In this document: positions 26,529 through 35,556 of the stretch, piece by piece
Layout of the letters: every line of letters starts with the position of its first letter
How positions within the stretch are numbered: the stretch's first letter is position 1
Source of the DNA: an uncultured Oxalobacteraceae bacterium
Lineage (GTDB): Bacteria; Pseudomonadota; Gammaproteobacteria; Burkholderiales; Burkholderiaceae_D
NCBI GenBank assembly: GCA_903914535.1
Contig: CAIWPG010000145.1
Location: 1 to 40,196, forward strand
Reading direction: 5' to 3'
Length of the DNA: 40,196 bases
Position numbers and translations under genes: made by a program
Notes under the pieces: generated by a model
Told to the model about the DNA's origin: nothing
The model's input: only the letters and a program-made list of their open reading frames with translations
Databases searched by the model: none

Positions 26529-26951
26529 ATGTCAATGTTACAAGAATTCAAAACATTTGCCACCCGCGGCAACGTCGTCGATCTGGCAGTTGGTGTGATC
26601 GTCGGTGCGGCATTCAGCAAAATTGTCGACTCCTTAGTTCAGGATGTCGTTATGCCAGTAGTAGGCAAACTGGTCGGCGGACTGGATTTCTCAAACTACT
26701 ACATTCCGCTGAATCACCAGAGTGCCGAACTCACCCTGGCTGAAGCCAAAAAAGCCGGTGCTGTACTCGCTTACGGCAATTTTATTACCATTGTAATTAA
26801 TTTTGTTATTCTGGCATTTATTATTTTTCAAATGGTACGTTTGGTTAATAAAGCACGAAAAGCCGATGTAGCCGCACCGGCAGAACCCGCTCCGACACCG
26901 GAAGACGTACTGTTACTGCGTGAAATTCGCGATTCATTAAAAAATAATTAA
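26529..26951 (+). CDS. mscL: Large-conductance mechanosensitive channel
   Basis: A 140-aa inner-membrane channel that opens under membrane tension to release solutes in hypo-osmotic shock; it works as a pentamer. The N-terminal helix and TM1 read [34 protein letters not shown], with the conserved gate-region glycines. TM2 is [23 protein letters not shown], and the charged C-terminal bundle ends in [16 protein letters not shown]. Length is normal. It stands alone, divergent from petABC, and ends in a strong terminator. Confidence 0.97.
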   Translation: MSMLQEFKTFATRGNVVDLAVGVIVGAAFSKIVDSLVQDVVMPVVGKLVGGLDFSNYYIPLNHQSAELTLAEAKKAGAVLAYGNFITIVINFVILAFIIFQMVRLVNKARKADVAAPAEPAPTPEDVLLLREIRDSLKNN

Positions 26952-26958
26952 TAATCCC

Positions 26959-26985
26959 GGCGACCGTTCTGGTCGCCAGTTTTTT
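26959..26985 (+). terminator. Intrinsic terminator of mscL
   Basis: GGCGACC (26959-26965), loop GTTCT, GGTCGCC (26971-26977), then AGTTTTTT. A textbook stem and T-run eight bases after the mscL stop. Confidence 0.93.
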
Positions 26986-27119
26986 ATTTTCAAGCTTTCT
27001 TCCGCCAGTCAGCCATTTGGACAATAATCAGCTATGTGCAGATATTCGGGCATTTTGACTGGAATTTAATCATACCGCCCCAATGTGCTGTTTTAAATCC
27101 AACTCTTTACTGTCTCCCT

Positions 27120-28298
27120 ATGCAACGACTTTGGCTTTTATTCGCACAAGTAGCAACTGTTTGTCTGGCTTTATGGCTTATCGTAAGCACCTTAAAACCA
27201 GAATGGCTGACACAGGCGCCGTTTCCCGGGCGCGATGTGCGCATCATTTCATCCACAGTTCCTATACAAGAAGCACCCGTCACTACTGCCGCACCGGGTA
27301 GTTATCGTATTGCTGCCAGACGCGCCATGCCTTCAGTTGTTAATATATTTACAACAAAAGAAGTCAGGCAGGTTAAAAATCCGCTGTTTGACGATCCCCT
27401 GTTCCGGCATTTCTTTGCACCGAAACAAAACTTACTTCCTGAAAAACAATCCAGCCTTGGCTCCGGCGTCATTGTCAGCACGCAAGGTTATATTTTGACC
27501 AATAATCACGTGGTTGATGCCGCAGATGAAATTGATGTCGTTCTTCCCGATGGCCGCAAGGCAATTGCCAGTGTAGTCGGCACCGATCCCGACACTGACC
27601 TGGCAGTAATTAAAATTAATTTACCGGACTTGCCCGCAATTACTCTGGGGCACATGGAGCAAACCGGCGTAGGCGATGTCGTTCTGGCAATCGGAAATCC
27701 CTTTGGTGTGGGGCAAACCGTCACCGTCGGCATTATTTCGGCATTAGGCCGTAATCATTTGGATATCAATACCTTCGAAAACTTTATTCAGACTGATGCT
27801 GCCATCAATCCCGGCAATTCCGGCGGCGCCTTAATTGATACCAATGGCAATCTGCTTGGCATCAACAGCGCAATTTATTCACGCAGTGGCGGCTCACTGG
27901 GAATCGGCTTTGCCATTCCGGTTAATACAGTAAAAAGTGTCATGGAATCCATTATTACCCACGGAAGAGTGATTCGTGGCTGGATCGGGGTAGAGCCTCA
28001 GGAAATAACGCCGGAACTGGCTGAAAGTTTCGGGCTAAAACAAAATACCGGCGCGCTGATTGCCGGCGTAGTGCGTAATGGACCAGCGGACCGGGCAGGC
28101 ATCAAACCGGGAGATATTCTGACTGCCGTTGAAGGCACCCGCGTTAATGATAAAACAGCGATGATGAATTTAATTGCGCAATTAACGCCCAATAAAAAGG
28201 CACAACTGACGATCTTGCGTAAAGGTCGCGAATCCACGGTAGATGTACTCATCGCAGCACGACAAAAACCGGCGCCGCAAATGGATGAAGATCAGTAG
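27120..28298 (+). CDS. Periplasmic trypsin-like serine protease with one PDZ domain (DegS/DegQ type)
   Basis: A 392-aa envelope protease. An N-terminal membrane anchor (LWLLFAQVATVCLALWLIVSTL) and a single PDZ domain (about 285-375; GWIGVEPQEITPELAESFG) resemble DegS, the sigma-E pathway sensor. The catalytic triad is H130 (TNNHVVD), D160 (DTDLAVIKI) and S234 (NPGNSGGALID). The ATG at 27120 (MQRLWLLF) is preferred to the GTG at 27036, because the extra 28 residues lack family character and the anchor starts here. No strong ribosome binding site is visible. It converges with tatC on a shared terminator. DegQ remains possible, so no symbol is given. Confidence 0.9.
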   Translation: MQRLWLLFAQVATVCLALWLIVSTLKPEWLTQAPFPGRDVRIISSTVPIQEAPVTTAAPGSYRIAARRAMPSVVNIFTTKEVRQVKNPLFDDPLFRHFFAPKQNLLPEKQSSLGSGVIVSTQGYILTNNHVVDAADEIDVVLPDGRKAIASVVGTDPDTDLAVIKINLPDLPAITLGHMEQTGVGDVVLAIGNPFGVGQTVTVGIISALGRNHLDINTFENFIQTDAAINPGNSGGALIDTNGNLLGINSAIYSRSGGSLGIGFAIPVNTVKSVMESIITHGRVIRGWIGVEPQEITPELAESFGLKQNTGALIAGVVRNGPADRAGIKPGDILTAVEGTRVNDKTAMMNLIAQLTPNKKAQLTILRKGRESTVDVLIAARQKPAPQMDEDQ

Positions 28299-28301
28299 CA
28301 A

Positions 28302-28340
28302 AAAAGACAGGAGCACACCAGCGGTGCACTCCTGTCTTTT
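28302..28340. terminator. Bidirectional terminator between the protease and tatC
   Basis: AAAAGACAGGAG (28302-28313) and CTCCTGTCTTTT (28329-28340) are perfect complements. Inner CACC/GGTG pairing is separated from them by a 2x2 internal loop. T-runs occur on both strands. Confidence 0.9.
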
Positions 28341-28391
28341 GCTTAATACATTATCGGCGAATTATTTTGCCGGTTCTGTCACCATATAAAT

Positions 28392-29150
28392 CTAGGCATC
28401 TTCTCTTTCTGGTGATACACCAATTTTTTCAAACCAAGGTGCAATCAAAAGACCGATTTCATAAAGCAGGCACATAGGCACTGCCAGCAAACACTGACTG
28501 GTAATATCAGGCGGAGTGACGATGGCGGCAACAACAAAAGCCGCCACAATAACGTAAGGCCGTATCTCTTTCAGCTTGGCAAGAGACACAAATCCCATCC
28601 GCACCAACACGATCACGATGACAGGGACTTCAAACGTCACGCCAAAAGCCACAAACATGGTCATCACAAAATCGAGATAACTTTCAATGTCCGGCGATAC
28701 AGAAATGGATTTTGGTGCAAAGTCGTTAACGAACTTAAATACCACCCTAAAAACAAAGAAATAACAAAAGGCCACGCCAGCCACAAATAAAGCACTGGAA
28801 GAAATAACCAGTGGCGCGATCAATTTTTTTTCATGTGCGTACAAACCGGGAGCCACAAAAGCCCACAGCTGGTACAGCACCCAGGGCAGCGATATCAGGA
28901 ATGCCACCATTAACGTTACTTTGACCGGAATCAAAAATGGCGTAATCACGCCGGTTGCAATCATTTTGGCACCAGCCGGCAAGGTATGCATCATCGGTGC
29001 CGCCAGCAAATCAAAAATAGTGGAGGCAAACGGCATCAAGGCCAAAAATACAATAACCACCGCGATAGCGCAACGCATAAGACGATTACGCAACTCGATA
29101 AGGTGGGAAATAAAATGTTGGTAGTTTTCTGATTGTGCTTGGTCGGACAT
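28392..29150 (-). CDS. tatC: Sec-independent translocase subunit TatC
   Basis: A 252-aa inner-membrane protein with six helices that, with TatB, binds twin-arginine signal peptides. Family marks are the N-terminal FISHLIELRNRLMRC, the conserved LPWVLYQLWAFVAPGLYAHEKK loop, FAFGVTFEVPV-like AFGVTFEVPVIVIVLVRMG and VVAAIVTPPDITSQCLLAVPM. Third gene of tatABC on this strand, starting eight bases after tatB. A likely client nearby is the Rieske protein PetA. Confidence 0.97.
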   Translation of the reverse strand: MSDQAQSENYQHFISHLIELRNRLMRCAIAVVIVFLALMPFASTIFDLLAAPMMHTLPAGAKMIATGVITPFLIPVKVTLMVAFLISLPWVLYQLWAFVAPGLYAHEKKLIAPLVISSSALFVAGVAFCYFFVFRVVFKFVNDFAPKSISVSPDIESYLDFVMTMFVAFGVTFEVPVIVIVLVRMGFVSLAKLKEIRPYVIVAAFVVAAIVTPPDITSQCLLAVPMCLLYEIGLLIAPWFEKIGVSPEREDA

Positions 29151-29158
29151 AGGGTCTG

Positions 29159-29644
29159 TTAGTAAAACGACGGGGCAGCCTTCACCCGGGGTCGGTATTT
29201 CGCTACGCGCGCCGAACCGGATAACAAATGTGTTTTGCTACCATGTTGTTGCTTGTACCAGGCAGGAAGCGCTGAAGTGCGCACCAGTTTTTTACGTCGG
29301 AATTCCTTGGCTTTGCGTGCCAGACTGCTTGCATCCGGCACCGCGCGAGTCGCATGCTGATCTTCATGCCAGATGGAATTCACGTTTTGTTCCGCTTCTG
29401 CCAGCTTGGTTTGCATCGCCGCACTAAACTCAGACGCACTGGCTTCTACGTCAGCCTGCATTTTACGCAGTGCATCCAGTTCAATCTCACGACTGACTTC
29501 TTCCTTAACCTGATTGATATAACGTTGCGCCCGTCCAAACAGCGAACCCGCCATACGCGCTACTTTGGGAAGTTTTTCCGGGCCAATGACGATCAGCGCG
29601 ACAGCACCTATCATTGCCATTTTTGCTATTCCTAAATCAATCAT
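29159..29644 (-). CDS. tatB: Sec-independent translocase subunit TatB
   Basis: A 161-aa protein with one N-terminal helix and the TatB signature MIDLGIAKMAMIGAVALIVIGPEKLPKVARMAG. An amphipathic and coiled-coil region follows (LFGRAQRYINQVKEEVSREIELDALRKMQ). The basic C-terminus (RKKLVRTSALPAWYKQQHG, RPRVKAAPSFY) is variable in the family. It forms the signal-peptide receptor with TatC. It lies 36 bases after tatA. Confidence 0.95.
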   Translation of the reverse strand: MIDLGIAKMAMIGAVALIVIGPEKLPKVARMAGSLFGRAQRYINQVKEEVSREIELDALRKMQADVEASASEFSAAMQTKLAEAEQNVNSIWHEDQHATRAVPDASSLARKAKEFRRKKLVRTSALPAWYKQQHGSKTHLLSGSARVAKYRPRVKAAPSFY

Positions 29645-29680
29645 GAGAGCAATATCCTGTGCGCGGCAATACCATGAATA

Positions 29681-29902
29681 CTATTTCTTTTCTTTGGCAT
29701 CAACATCAACCGTGACACGGTCGGTCACTTCAGCCGTTTTGGCCGGTACTGCGGCTTTTTCTTCCTCGCCCTTTACACCGTCTTTAAATCCTTTGACGGC
29801 TTTTCCCAGATCAGTACCAATATTGCCCAGTTTTTTTGTGCCAAACACCAGCATCACGATAACCAGAACAATTAACCAGTGCCATATACTGAACGAACCC
29901 AT
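29681..29902 (-). CDS. tatA: Sec-independent translocase subunit TatA
   Basis: A 73-aa protein that forms the Tat pore. It has one helix ([16 protein letters not shown]), the hinge [23 protein letters not shown] that begins the amphipathic helix, and a charged C-terminal tail. Length is typical. First of tatABC, about 120 bases after hinT. The ATG is preceded by AAGGAG (plus-strand CTCCTT). Confidence 0.96.
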   Translation of the reverse strand: MGSFSIWHWLIVLVIVMLVFGTKKLGNIGTDLGKAVKGFKDGVKGEEEKAAVPAKTAEVTDRVTVDVDAKEKK

Positions 29903-30024
29903 AGTAACTCCTTATCAGACCAGCTAAAAATTGTATTTAAATTAATACTATATTCGGGGGCACATAAAACCACACCGGCGCGGTAATATCACTCACCGGG
30001 ATGATTCAGGCAGACTTGCAGCGC

Positions 30025-30396
30025 TTATATATTTTCACGCCACGGACGCGAACCACCTATCATATGCACATGCAGATGATACACTTCCTGTCTGCTATCC
30101 GGACCGGAATTAATTAACGTTTTGTAACCACCGGAAAGATTACCCTCACTATCCGACTGAATATCACAAGCTTCTTGCACTGCCAGTTTAGGTACCAGCG
30201 CCAACATTCGCCCCAACAAACCCGCGTGACTGTCATCGCACTCAGATAAATTAGCAATATGCTGTTTAGGAATGATCAGCACATGCACCGGAGCCGCAGG
30301 ATGTATATCCCGGAAAGCCAGTATTTCATCATTTTCAAAGACTTTATCTGACGGTATAGCACCCGTCGCAATCTTACAAAAAATACAATTATCCAT
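30025..30396 (-). CDS. hinT: Histidine-triad nucleotide hydrolase HinT
   Basis: A 123-aa HIT-family purine nucleoside phosphoramidase. The fold starts MDNCIFCKIATGAIPSDKV, with two cysteines of the family zinc site, and the histidine triad is HLHVH (VYHLHVHMIGG) near the C-terminus. Also seen is HPAAPVHVLIIPKQHIANL. The track start at 30447 adds 17 residues, including a second possible ATG (MKEKH). Family length favours the ATG at 30396, though its ribosome binding site is weak. It lies between hisE and tatA, a usual position in Burkholderiales. Confidence 0.93.
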   Translation of the reverse strand: MDNCIFCKIATGAIPSDKVFENDEILAFRDIHPAAPVHVLIIPKQHIANLSECDDSHAGLLGRMLALVPKLAVQEACDIQSDSEGNLSGGYKTLINSGPDSRQEVYHLHVHMIGGSRPWRENI

Positions 30397-30456
30397 GTGC
30401 TTTTCTTTCATACACTGTCCATTTAACGTGTTACCTGCATAAGGCACGCAGCACTA

Positions 30457-30831
30457 TCAGGCGTTTTTACTCAATTCACTTGCATCACGCAGCGCATCTT
30501 TACGAGCCGCTTTTTCTTCTATACCAGAAATTCCTTCGCGACGTGCCAATTCATCCAGCACCGTCTGCGGGGAAATATCGTATTGTGCCAGCATCACCAG
30601 TGAGTGAAACCATAAGTCAGCGCACTCGTACACCAGACCACTGGTTTCACCGGAAACGCGCGCATCTTTAGCTGCCATGACGGTTTCTGTTGCTTCTTCA
30701 CCGATTTTTTTTAGTATGGCATCATCACCCTTGGCAAACAAACGCGCCACATACGATTTTTCGGGATCACCACCATTTTTCAGCTTGCGTGATTCAATGA
30801 CTTCGGCCAGCCGTTGCAGCGTTTTACTCAT
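30457..30831 (-). CDS. hisE: Phosphoribosyl-ATP pyrophosphatase HisE
   Basis: A 124-aa all-helical MazG-like enzyme for histidine step 2, hydrolysing PR-ATP to PR-AMP. Marks are [31 protein letters not shown], the metal-binding [12 protein letters not shown], and [15 protein letters not shown]. It is a separate gene, not fused to hisI as in enterics. It lies 20 bases after hisI. Confidence 0.96.
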   Translation of the reverse strand: MSKTLQRLAEVIESRKLKNGGDPEKSYVARLFAKGDDAILKKIGEEATETVMAAKDARVSGETSGLVYECADLWFHSLVMLAQYDISPQTVLDELARREGISGIEEKAARKDALRDASELSKNA

Positions 30832-30851
30832 TTGCGCGTACTCACTTTGAT

Positions 30852-31322
30852 TTACTTATAAATTGTTTGCGGATCTTTTAATACCGGCTCAACAGCTTGC
30901 CATTCAAGCTGACTGCTGTCCGGGCTCCCTGCACCATCCAGAGACACCTTAGCAACAAGTTGCTGAAAAAAGCAGGAATGTCGTCCGGTGTGGCAAGCAA
31001 TACCACCGATTTGTTCAATTTTCAGCAGCACGACATCCGCATCGCAATCAACCCGCAGTTGTATTACTTTTTGTGTGTGACCGGACTCTTCACCTTTGTG
31101 CCACAATTTTTTACGGGAACGACTCCAGTAAACTGCCTCACCCGACTGCACGGTTAATGCCAACGCATCACGGTTCATCCAGGCAAACATCACGACTTCA
31201 TTGCTCGCCGCTTCCTGGGCGATAACAGGAACCAGGCCCTGTTCGTCCCATTTTATAGCATCCAGCCACTGGCTTGCACCGGATACTGTGCCAGCGTCCG
31301 GCGTAATTATCTGAGCTGTCAT
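30852..31322 (-). CDS. hisI: Phosphoribosyl-AMP cyclohydrolase HisI
   Basis: A 156-aa zinc enzyme for histidine step 3, which opens the adenine ring of PR-AMP. Core blocks are [43 protein letters not shown], the metal-ligand RVDCDAD, and [13 protein letters not shown]. It ends in [10 protein letters not shown]. Two differences from the usual 130 residues are an N-terminal extension of about 18 residues ([15 protein letters not shown]...) and about 15 inserted residues after CFFQQ. Its ATG overlaps the hisF stop (ATGA). Confidence 0.95.
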   Translation of the reverse strand: MTAQIITPDAGTVSGASQWLDAIKWDEQGLVPVIAQEAASNEVVMFAWMNRDALALTVQSGEAVYWSRSRKKLWHKGEESGHTQKVIQLRVDCDADVVLLKIEQIGGIACHTGRHSCFFQQLVAKVSLDGAGSPDSSQLEWQAVEPVLKDPQTIYK

Positions 31323-32083
31323 GCTAACCTCATCGGAATTCCCTGCGCGGACATAAATTGTTTTGCTTCCTGTATGGTGTGTTGACCATAATGAAAAATA
31401 CTGGCCGCCAGTACCGCATCGGCATGACCCAATTTAATCCCATCCGCCAAATCCTGCAAACACCCCACACCGCCCGACGCAACGACAGGGATGCCAATTG
31501 CATCAGACACTGCCCGCGTCAGACCTAAATCAAAACCGGAGCGCGTGCCATCCTTATTCATACTTGTCAGCAAAATCTCACCGGCACCGAGCCGTTCCAG
31601 TTCTTGTGCCCATTCCACCACATCCAGGCCGGTTGCTGTGCGTCCGCCGTGGGTATATACCTGCCATTGACCAGGTGCGACCTCTTTTGCATCAATCGCA
31701 ACCACGATGCATTGCGATCCGTATTTATGTGCAGAATCAGCCACCAGGCGCGGGTTGGTCACGGCCGAGGTATTCATACTGACTTTGTCAGCACCGGCAT
31801 TGAGCAAGCGCCGCACGTCAGCTACCACCCTGACGCCGCCACCCACAGTCAGCGGAATAAAGACTTGTGAAGCGACCGCCTCAATAATAGGCAAAATTAA
31901 GTCGCGACCATCCGAACTGGCGGTAATATCCAGGAAAGTAATTTCATCTGCACCTTGCGCATCATAACGACGGGCAATTTCCACCGGATCACCGGCATCG
32001 CGCAACTCAGTAAAATTAACCCCTTTAACAACGCGCCCGGCAGTCACATCCAGGCAGGGGATCAGTCGTTTAGCTAAAGTCAT
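31319..32083 (-). CDS. hisF: Imidazole glycerol phosphate synthase cyclase subunit HisF
   Basis: A 254-aa TIM barrel that uses ammonia from HisH to form imidazole glycerol phosphate and AICAR. Marks are [22 protein letters not shown], the catalytic Asp in [62 protein letters not shown] and VVASGGVG. It overlaps hisA upstream and hisI downstream by four bases each (ATGA), so the three are tightly coupled. Confidence 0.98.
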   Translation of the reverse strand: MTLAKRLIPCLDVTAGRVVKGVNFTELRDAGDPVEIARRYDAQGADEITFLDITASSDGRDLILPIIEAVASQVFIPLTVGGGVRVVADVRRLLNAGADKVSMNTSAVTNPRLVADSAHKYGSQCIVVAIDAKEVAPGQWQVYTHGGRTATGLDVVEWAQELERLGAGEILLTSMNKDGTRSGFDLGLTRAVSDAIGIPVVASGGVGCLQDLADGIKLGHADAVLAASIFHYGQHTIQEAKQFMSAQGIPMRLA

Positions 32084-32850
32084 TCCAGCTCACTTAATTG
32101 GTCTGCACGTTCCTGAGCGCTCAGCAAGTCCAGTGTGCCTTCATAAATCGAACGGCCGCAAATCACGGCTTCAATCCCCTGATCCTGCACCGCACACAAG
32201 GCTTCCACATCGGCCAGTACATGTACGCCACCGGAAGCAATAACAGGGATGCTCACGGCTTGTGCCAGTCTGACTGTTGCTTCGATGTTTACGCCACCCA
32301 TCATGCCATCACGACCAATGTCGGTGTACACAATCGACTCTACGCCATAACCTTCGAATTTTTTAGCCAGGTCAATAACTTCATGACCAGATAATTTACT
32401 CCATCCATCCGTAGCCACTTTACCATCTTTAGCATCCAGACCGACAATCACCTGCCCCGGAAAAGCACTGCATGCATCATGCAGAAAACCGGGACTTTTC
32501 ACAGCGGCAGTACCGATGATGATATAGCTAAGACCGCTGTCCAGATAACGTTCTATCGTATCCAGATCACGTATACCGCCGCCTAACTGAATAGGAATTT
32601 CTTCAATGCCATTTTCTTCGGCATACCACTGCACGGCCTTAATAATGGATTTAACTGCCGATTCATTTTTTGGTTTGCCAGCAAATGCACCATTCAAATC
32701 AACCAAATGCAAACGTCTGGCCCCTTGTCGTAACCAGTGTAGCGCCATTTCGCCCGGATCGTCCGAGAATACGGTGGCTTGGTCCATATCGCCTTGTTTC
32801 AAGCGAACACAATGACCATCTTTCAGGTCGATAGCAGGGATGAGCAGCAT
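32080..32850 (-). CDS. hisA: Phosphoribosylformimino-AICAR isomerase HisA
   Basis: A 256-aa TIM-barrel isomerase for histidine step 4 (ProFAR to PRFAR). Motifs are [21 protein letters not shown], with the catalytic Asp in [63 protein letters not shown] and [12 protein letters not shown]. It overlaps hisF by four bases. A 61-base AT-rich gap separates it from hisH. Confidence 0.98.
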   Translation of the reverse strand: MLLIPAIDLKDGHCVRLKQGDMDQATVFSDDPGEMALHWLRQGARRLHLVDLNGAFAGKPKNESAVKSIIKAVQWYAEENGIEEIPIQLGGGIRDLDTIERYLDSGLSYIIIGTAAVKSPGFLHDACSAFPGQVIVGLDAKDGKVATDGWSKLSGHEVIDLAKKFEGYGVESIVYTDIGRDGMMGGVNIEATVRLAQAVSIPVIASGGVHVLADVEALCAVQDQGIEAVICGRSIYEGTLDLLSAQERADQLSELE

Positions 32851-32911
32851 GGCTTATATTAAGTGTATTAAAGTAAAAATAAAGTGAGAGGATAAAAAAA
32901 GTATCGGCAGC

Positions 32912-33550
32912 TCAGGGCTTCCAGGCAGCAAAATTCTGGTAAAGACGCAAACCTGCAGCGGCACTTTTTTCTGGGTGGAACTGTGTAGCAAAAATATTAT
33001 CGCGTGCTACAGCACTTGCAAATGCCTGCCCGTAATCGGTCCAGCCGGTAACGTGCGCAACATCAAGCGGATTAGCGTAATAACTGTGTACAAAATAAAA
33101 ATAACTCTGATCATCAACGCCGGACCACAGGGGATGATCACCCGCCTGGCGGACACGGTTCCAACCCATCTGGGGAATTTTAAAACGCGAGCCGTCTTCC
33201 TGCAACTGACCTGCCAGGTCGAAGCGTTCTACCCTGCCCGGCAATAAACCCAGACCGGGAGTGGCGCCCTCGGCACTCCAGTCAAATAACATTTGCTCGC
33301 CTATGCACACGCCAAATAACGGTTTGTTACGGGCTGCATCCAGCAAGGCTTCCTGCAAACCGGACTCTTCCAGACATGCCATACAATCCGGCATCGCGCC
33401 CTGCCCCGGAAACACCAGGCGGTCAGCACTTTTGATATCGGCAATCTGTGCAGAAATCAATACATCGGCATCGGGCGCTGCGGCACGCAGAGCCTGAGCT
33501 ACTGAGCGCAAATTACCCATGCCGTAATCTACCACAACGATTTTATTCAT
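32912..33550 (-). CDS. hisH: Imidazole glycerol phosphate synthase glutaminase subunit HisH
   Basis: A 212-aa class I glutamine amidotransferase that feeds ammonia to HisF. The nucleophile is in [11 protein letters not shown], where the usual G-x-C-x-G is followed by EQ as in many proteobacteria, and the His/Glu pair is in ATQFHPEKS. Start [21 protein letters not shown] and [11 protein letters not shown] are typical. A structured gap of about 100 bases lies between it and hisB. Confidence 0.97.
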   Translation of the reverse strand: MNKIVVVDYGMGNLRSVAQALRAAAPDADVLISAQIADIKSADRLVFPGQGAMPDCMACLEESGLQEALLDAARNKPLFGVCIGEQMLFDWSAEGATPGLGLLPGRVERFDLAGQLQEDGSRFKIPQMGWNRVRQAGDHPLWSGVDDQSYFYFVHSYYANPLDVAHVTGWTDYGQAFASAVARDNIFATQFHPEKSAAAGLRLYQNFAAWKP

Positions 33551-33572
33551 AAGTCATCTTCAAATCTGTCTG

Positions 33573-33634
33573 TACGTATGTGCTGCGCACCGGTAAAAGC
33601 GCTGCGCCTGCTATATCGCTATGCACCATACGTA
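33573..33634. repeat. Long-range inverted repeat between hisB and hisH
   Basis: TACGTATG (33573-33580) and CATACGTA (33627-33634) are perfect complements. A following GTGC/GCAC match and an AGCGC-rich centre allow a branched intercistronic RNA structure. No T-run follows. Confidence 0.45.
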
Positions 33635-33652
33635 GCTGTTATAAGCATCTTT

Positions 33653-34264
33653 TTACAAACAACCCTTGGTCGACGGAATCATACCGGCAGCACGTACATC
33701 GGGTTCCACTGCCATGCGCAGGGCACGACCAAACGCTTTAAACACGGTTTCACACTGATGATGTGCATTATCGCCACGCAAATTGTCAATGTGCAGACTA
33801 ACCAGCGCGTGATTGACAAAACCCTGAAAAAATTCATGAGTTAAATCCACATCAAAACTGCCTATCATGGCACGTTTGAAATCAACATGAAATTCCAGAC
33901 CGGGACGCCCCGAACAATCAAGCACAACACGGGACAAGGCTTCATCCAGCGGCACATAAGCATGACCATAACGACGGATACCGGCTTTATTGTGCAGGGC
34001 CTGAGCAAATGCCTGTCCCAGAGTAATGCCGATATCTTCTACGGTATGATGCGCATCAATGTGCAAATCACCCTTAGCCTCCACTTCCAGATCAAACAGA
34101 CCATGACGCGCTATCTGATCGAGCATGTGATCTAAAAACGGTACGCCGGTATTCAGTTTTTGCTGCCCTGTACCATCCAGATTAATAGAGACACGGATTT
34201 GCGTTTCATTCGTATTGCGTACTACTTCAGCATAACGCCGGGGAGTGAGTTGCTCAGATTGCAT
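33653..34264 (-). CDS. hisB: Imidazoleglycerol-phosphate dehydratase HisB (monofunctional)
   Basis: A 203-aa manganese enzyme for histidine step 6. Metal-binding blocks are [16 protein letters not shown] and [17 protein letters not shown]; the start [19 protein letters not shown] and [20 protein letters not shown] are standard. The N-terminal histidinol-phosphatase domain of enteric HisB is absent, so that activity must be encoded elsewhere. It follows hisC after a 112-base gap. Confidence 0.97.
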   Translation of the reverse strand: MQSEQLTPRRYAEVVRNTNETQIRVSINLDGTGQQKLNTGVPFLDHMLDQIARHGLFDLEVEAKGDLHIDAHHTVEDIGITLGQAFAQALHNKAGIRRYGHAYVPLDEALSRVVLDCSGRPGLEFHVDFKRAMIGSFDVDLTHEFFQGFVNHALVSLHIDNLRGDNAHHQCETVFKAFGRALRMAVEPDVRAAGMIPSTKGCL

Positions 34265-34376
34265 ATCAAAAAATAGGTTCCAAAGTACGGTGGAGAGGAG
34301 GTCAAAATTTAAAACAATCAGGGGAAGTTTTCAAACCCTGACCGGCTGTCCGGACTAACGATCTGTCCGTGGCAGA

Positions 34377-35456
34377 CTACTGATTTAACAGTGCTGTTTT
34401 TAATGCATCCAGAAAAAGTTGATTTTCCTCGGGAGTGCTTACAGTGATACGTAAACAATCTACTAGCAATGCATGCATTTTACCGACATTTTTGACTAAA
34501 ATTTGCTGTTCCAGCAGTTTATTAAAAATTTGTGACGCCTGCGGTACCCGGATCAGGATAAAGTTGGCTTCGGACGGAAAAGCATGAATACCGGGAATGC
34601 TTTGCAATTTTGCCATAAGCTCAGTACGTTGCCCGCGAATCCGGGCAGCCTGATCATCAAACACCGCCAGATGATCCAGCAAAAATTCTGCCGCAGCAGC
34701 AGTCAGCACATTGATATTATAAGGTGGACGGACCTTATCAAATTCGTTAAGCAAAGCCGCAGATGCCGACATATAACCAAGCCGCAATCCTGCCATCCCT
34801 AACTTAGATACAGTACGCATCACAATCAGATTAGCAAACTCAGGCAAGCGTGCCATCATGCTGCCCGGCGCAAATGGCTGGTAAGCTTCATCCACCACCA
34901 CCACACCGTAGTCGCCGACAGCGTGAATAATTTGCACGATCTGCGCCTCATCAAACCAGCTTCCGGTCGGATTATTCGGATACGCCAGATACACCAGTGC
35001 CGGACGGTGCTGCTCAATGGCTGCCAGCATAGCAGGCATATCCAGACTCAGGTCAGCCTGTAAGGGAACGCCGACAAAATTCAAGCCTGCCAGCTGTGCC
35101 GAGATGCCGTACATGACAAATCCGGGCAAGGGTGCCAGCGCTGTGGCACCCGGTCTGGCGCATGCCACCGATAACATAGTAATCAGCTCATCAGAGCCAT
35201 TGCCTAAAATAACGTCATAACCTTCAGGCACACCAAACCGGGTACAAATTTTTTGCTTGAGTGCCTGGTAGCTTGGTACCGGGTAACGATTTAATGCAAC
35301 GCCAGACAAATGCGCACCTAACTCTTGCTGCAAGGATTCAGGCAACAGGTAAGGATTTTCCATTGCATCCAGCTTAACCATACCGCTGGCATCAGGCACA
35401 TGGTACGTGGATTGCGCACAAATTTCGGGACGTATAATATTCGATATTAATGACAT
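34377..35456 (-). CDS. hisC: Histidinol-phosphate aminotransferase HisC
   Basis: A 359-aa PLP-dependent fold-type I aminotransferase for histidine step 7. Marks are [51 protein letters not shown] and the PLP lysine in [44 protein letters not shown] ends the small domain. AGGA precedes the ATG. It is separated from the methyltransferase by a hairpin and a 14-bp tandem repeat, so the first part of the operon may be uncoupled from it. Confidence 0.97.
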   Translation of the reverse strand: MSLISNIIRPEICAQSTYHVPDASGMVKLDAMENPYLLPESLQQELGAHLSGVALNRYPVPSYQALKQKICTRFGVPEGYDVILGNGSDELITMLSVACARPGATALAPLPGFVMYGISAQLAGLNFVGVPLQADLSLDMPAMLAAIEQHRPALVYLAYPNNPTGSWFDEAQIVQIIHAVGDYGVVVVDEAYQPFAPGSMMARLPEFANLIVMRTVSKLGMAGLRLGYMSASAALLNEFDKVRPPYNINVLTAAAAEFLLDHLAVFDDQAARIRGQRTELMAKLQSIPGIHAFPSEANFILIRVPQASQIFNKLLEQQILVKNVGKMHALLVDCLRITVSTPEENQLFLDALKTALLNQ

Positions 35457-35474
35457 GATCCTGATCCGTTCACT

Positions 35475-35516
35475 TAGTCAATTTTATGTAGTCAATTTTA
35501 TTTAATCAATTTTATT
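35475..35516. repeat. 14-bp tandem repeat, three units, upstream of hisC
   Basis: TAGTCAATTTTATG (35475-35488), TAGTCAATTTTATT (35489-35502) and TAATCAATTTTATT (35503-35516) lie in the 77-base gap between the methyltransferase and hisC. The AT-rich units could serve as regulator sites or be a slippage product. Confidence 0.85.
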
Positions 35517-35521
35517 CGTCA

Positions 35522-35556
35522 GCACGGACTTAGTTACTCAGAAACCAAGTCCGTGC
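35522..35556 (-). terminator. Hairpin spanning the methyltransferase stop codon
   Basis: GCACGGACTT (35522-35531) and AAGTCCGTGC (35547-35556) form a perfect 10-bp stem, extended by GTT/AAC after one mismatch. The stop codon is in the loop. No T-run follows on the minus strand, so it may be an attenuator or a stabilising 3' structure. Confidence 0.5.

Noticed and set aside
27036-27119. GTG start giving 28 more residues to the DegS/DegQ protease
   Set aside because: The extra residues have no signal or family pattern; the membrane anchor begins at the ATG at 27120.
30397-30447. Longer HinT start
   Set aside because: The 17 extra residues are not typical of HinT; MDNCIFCKI is the usual start, though MKEKHMDN cannot be fully excluded.
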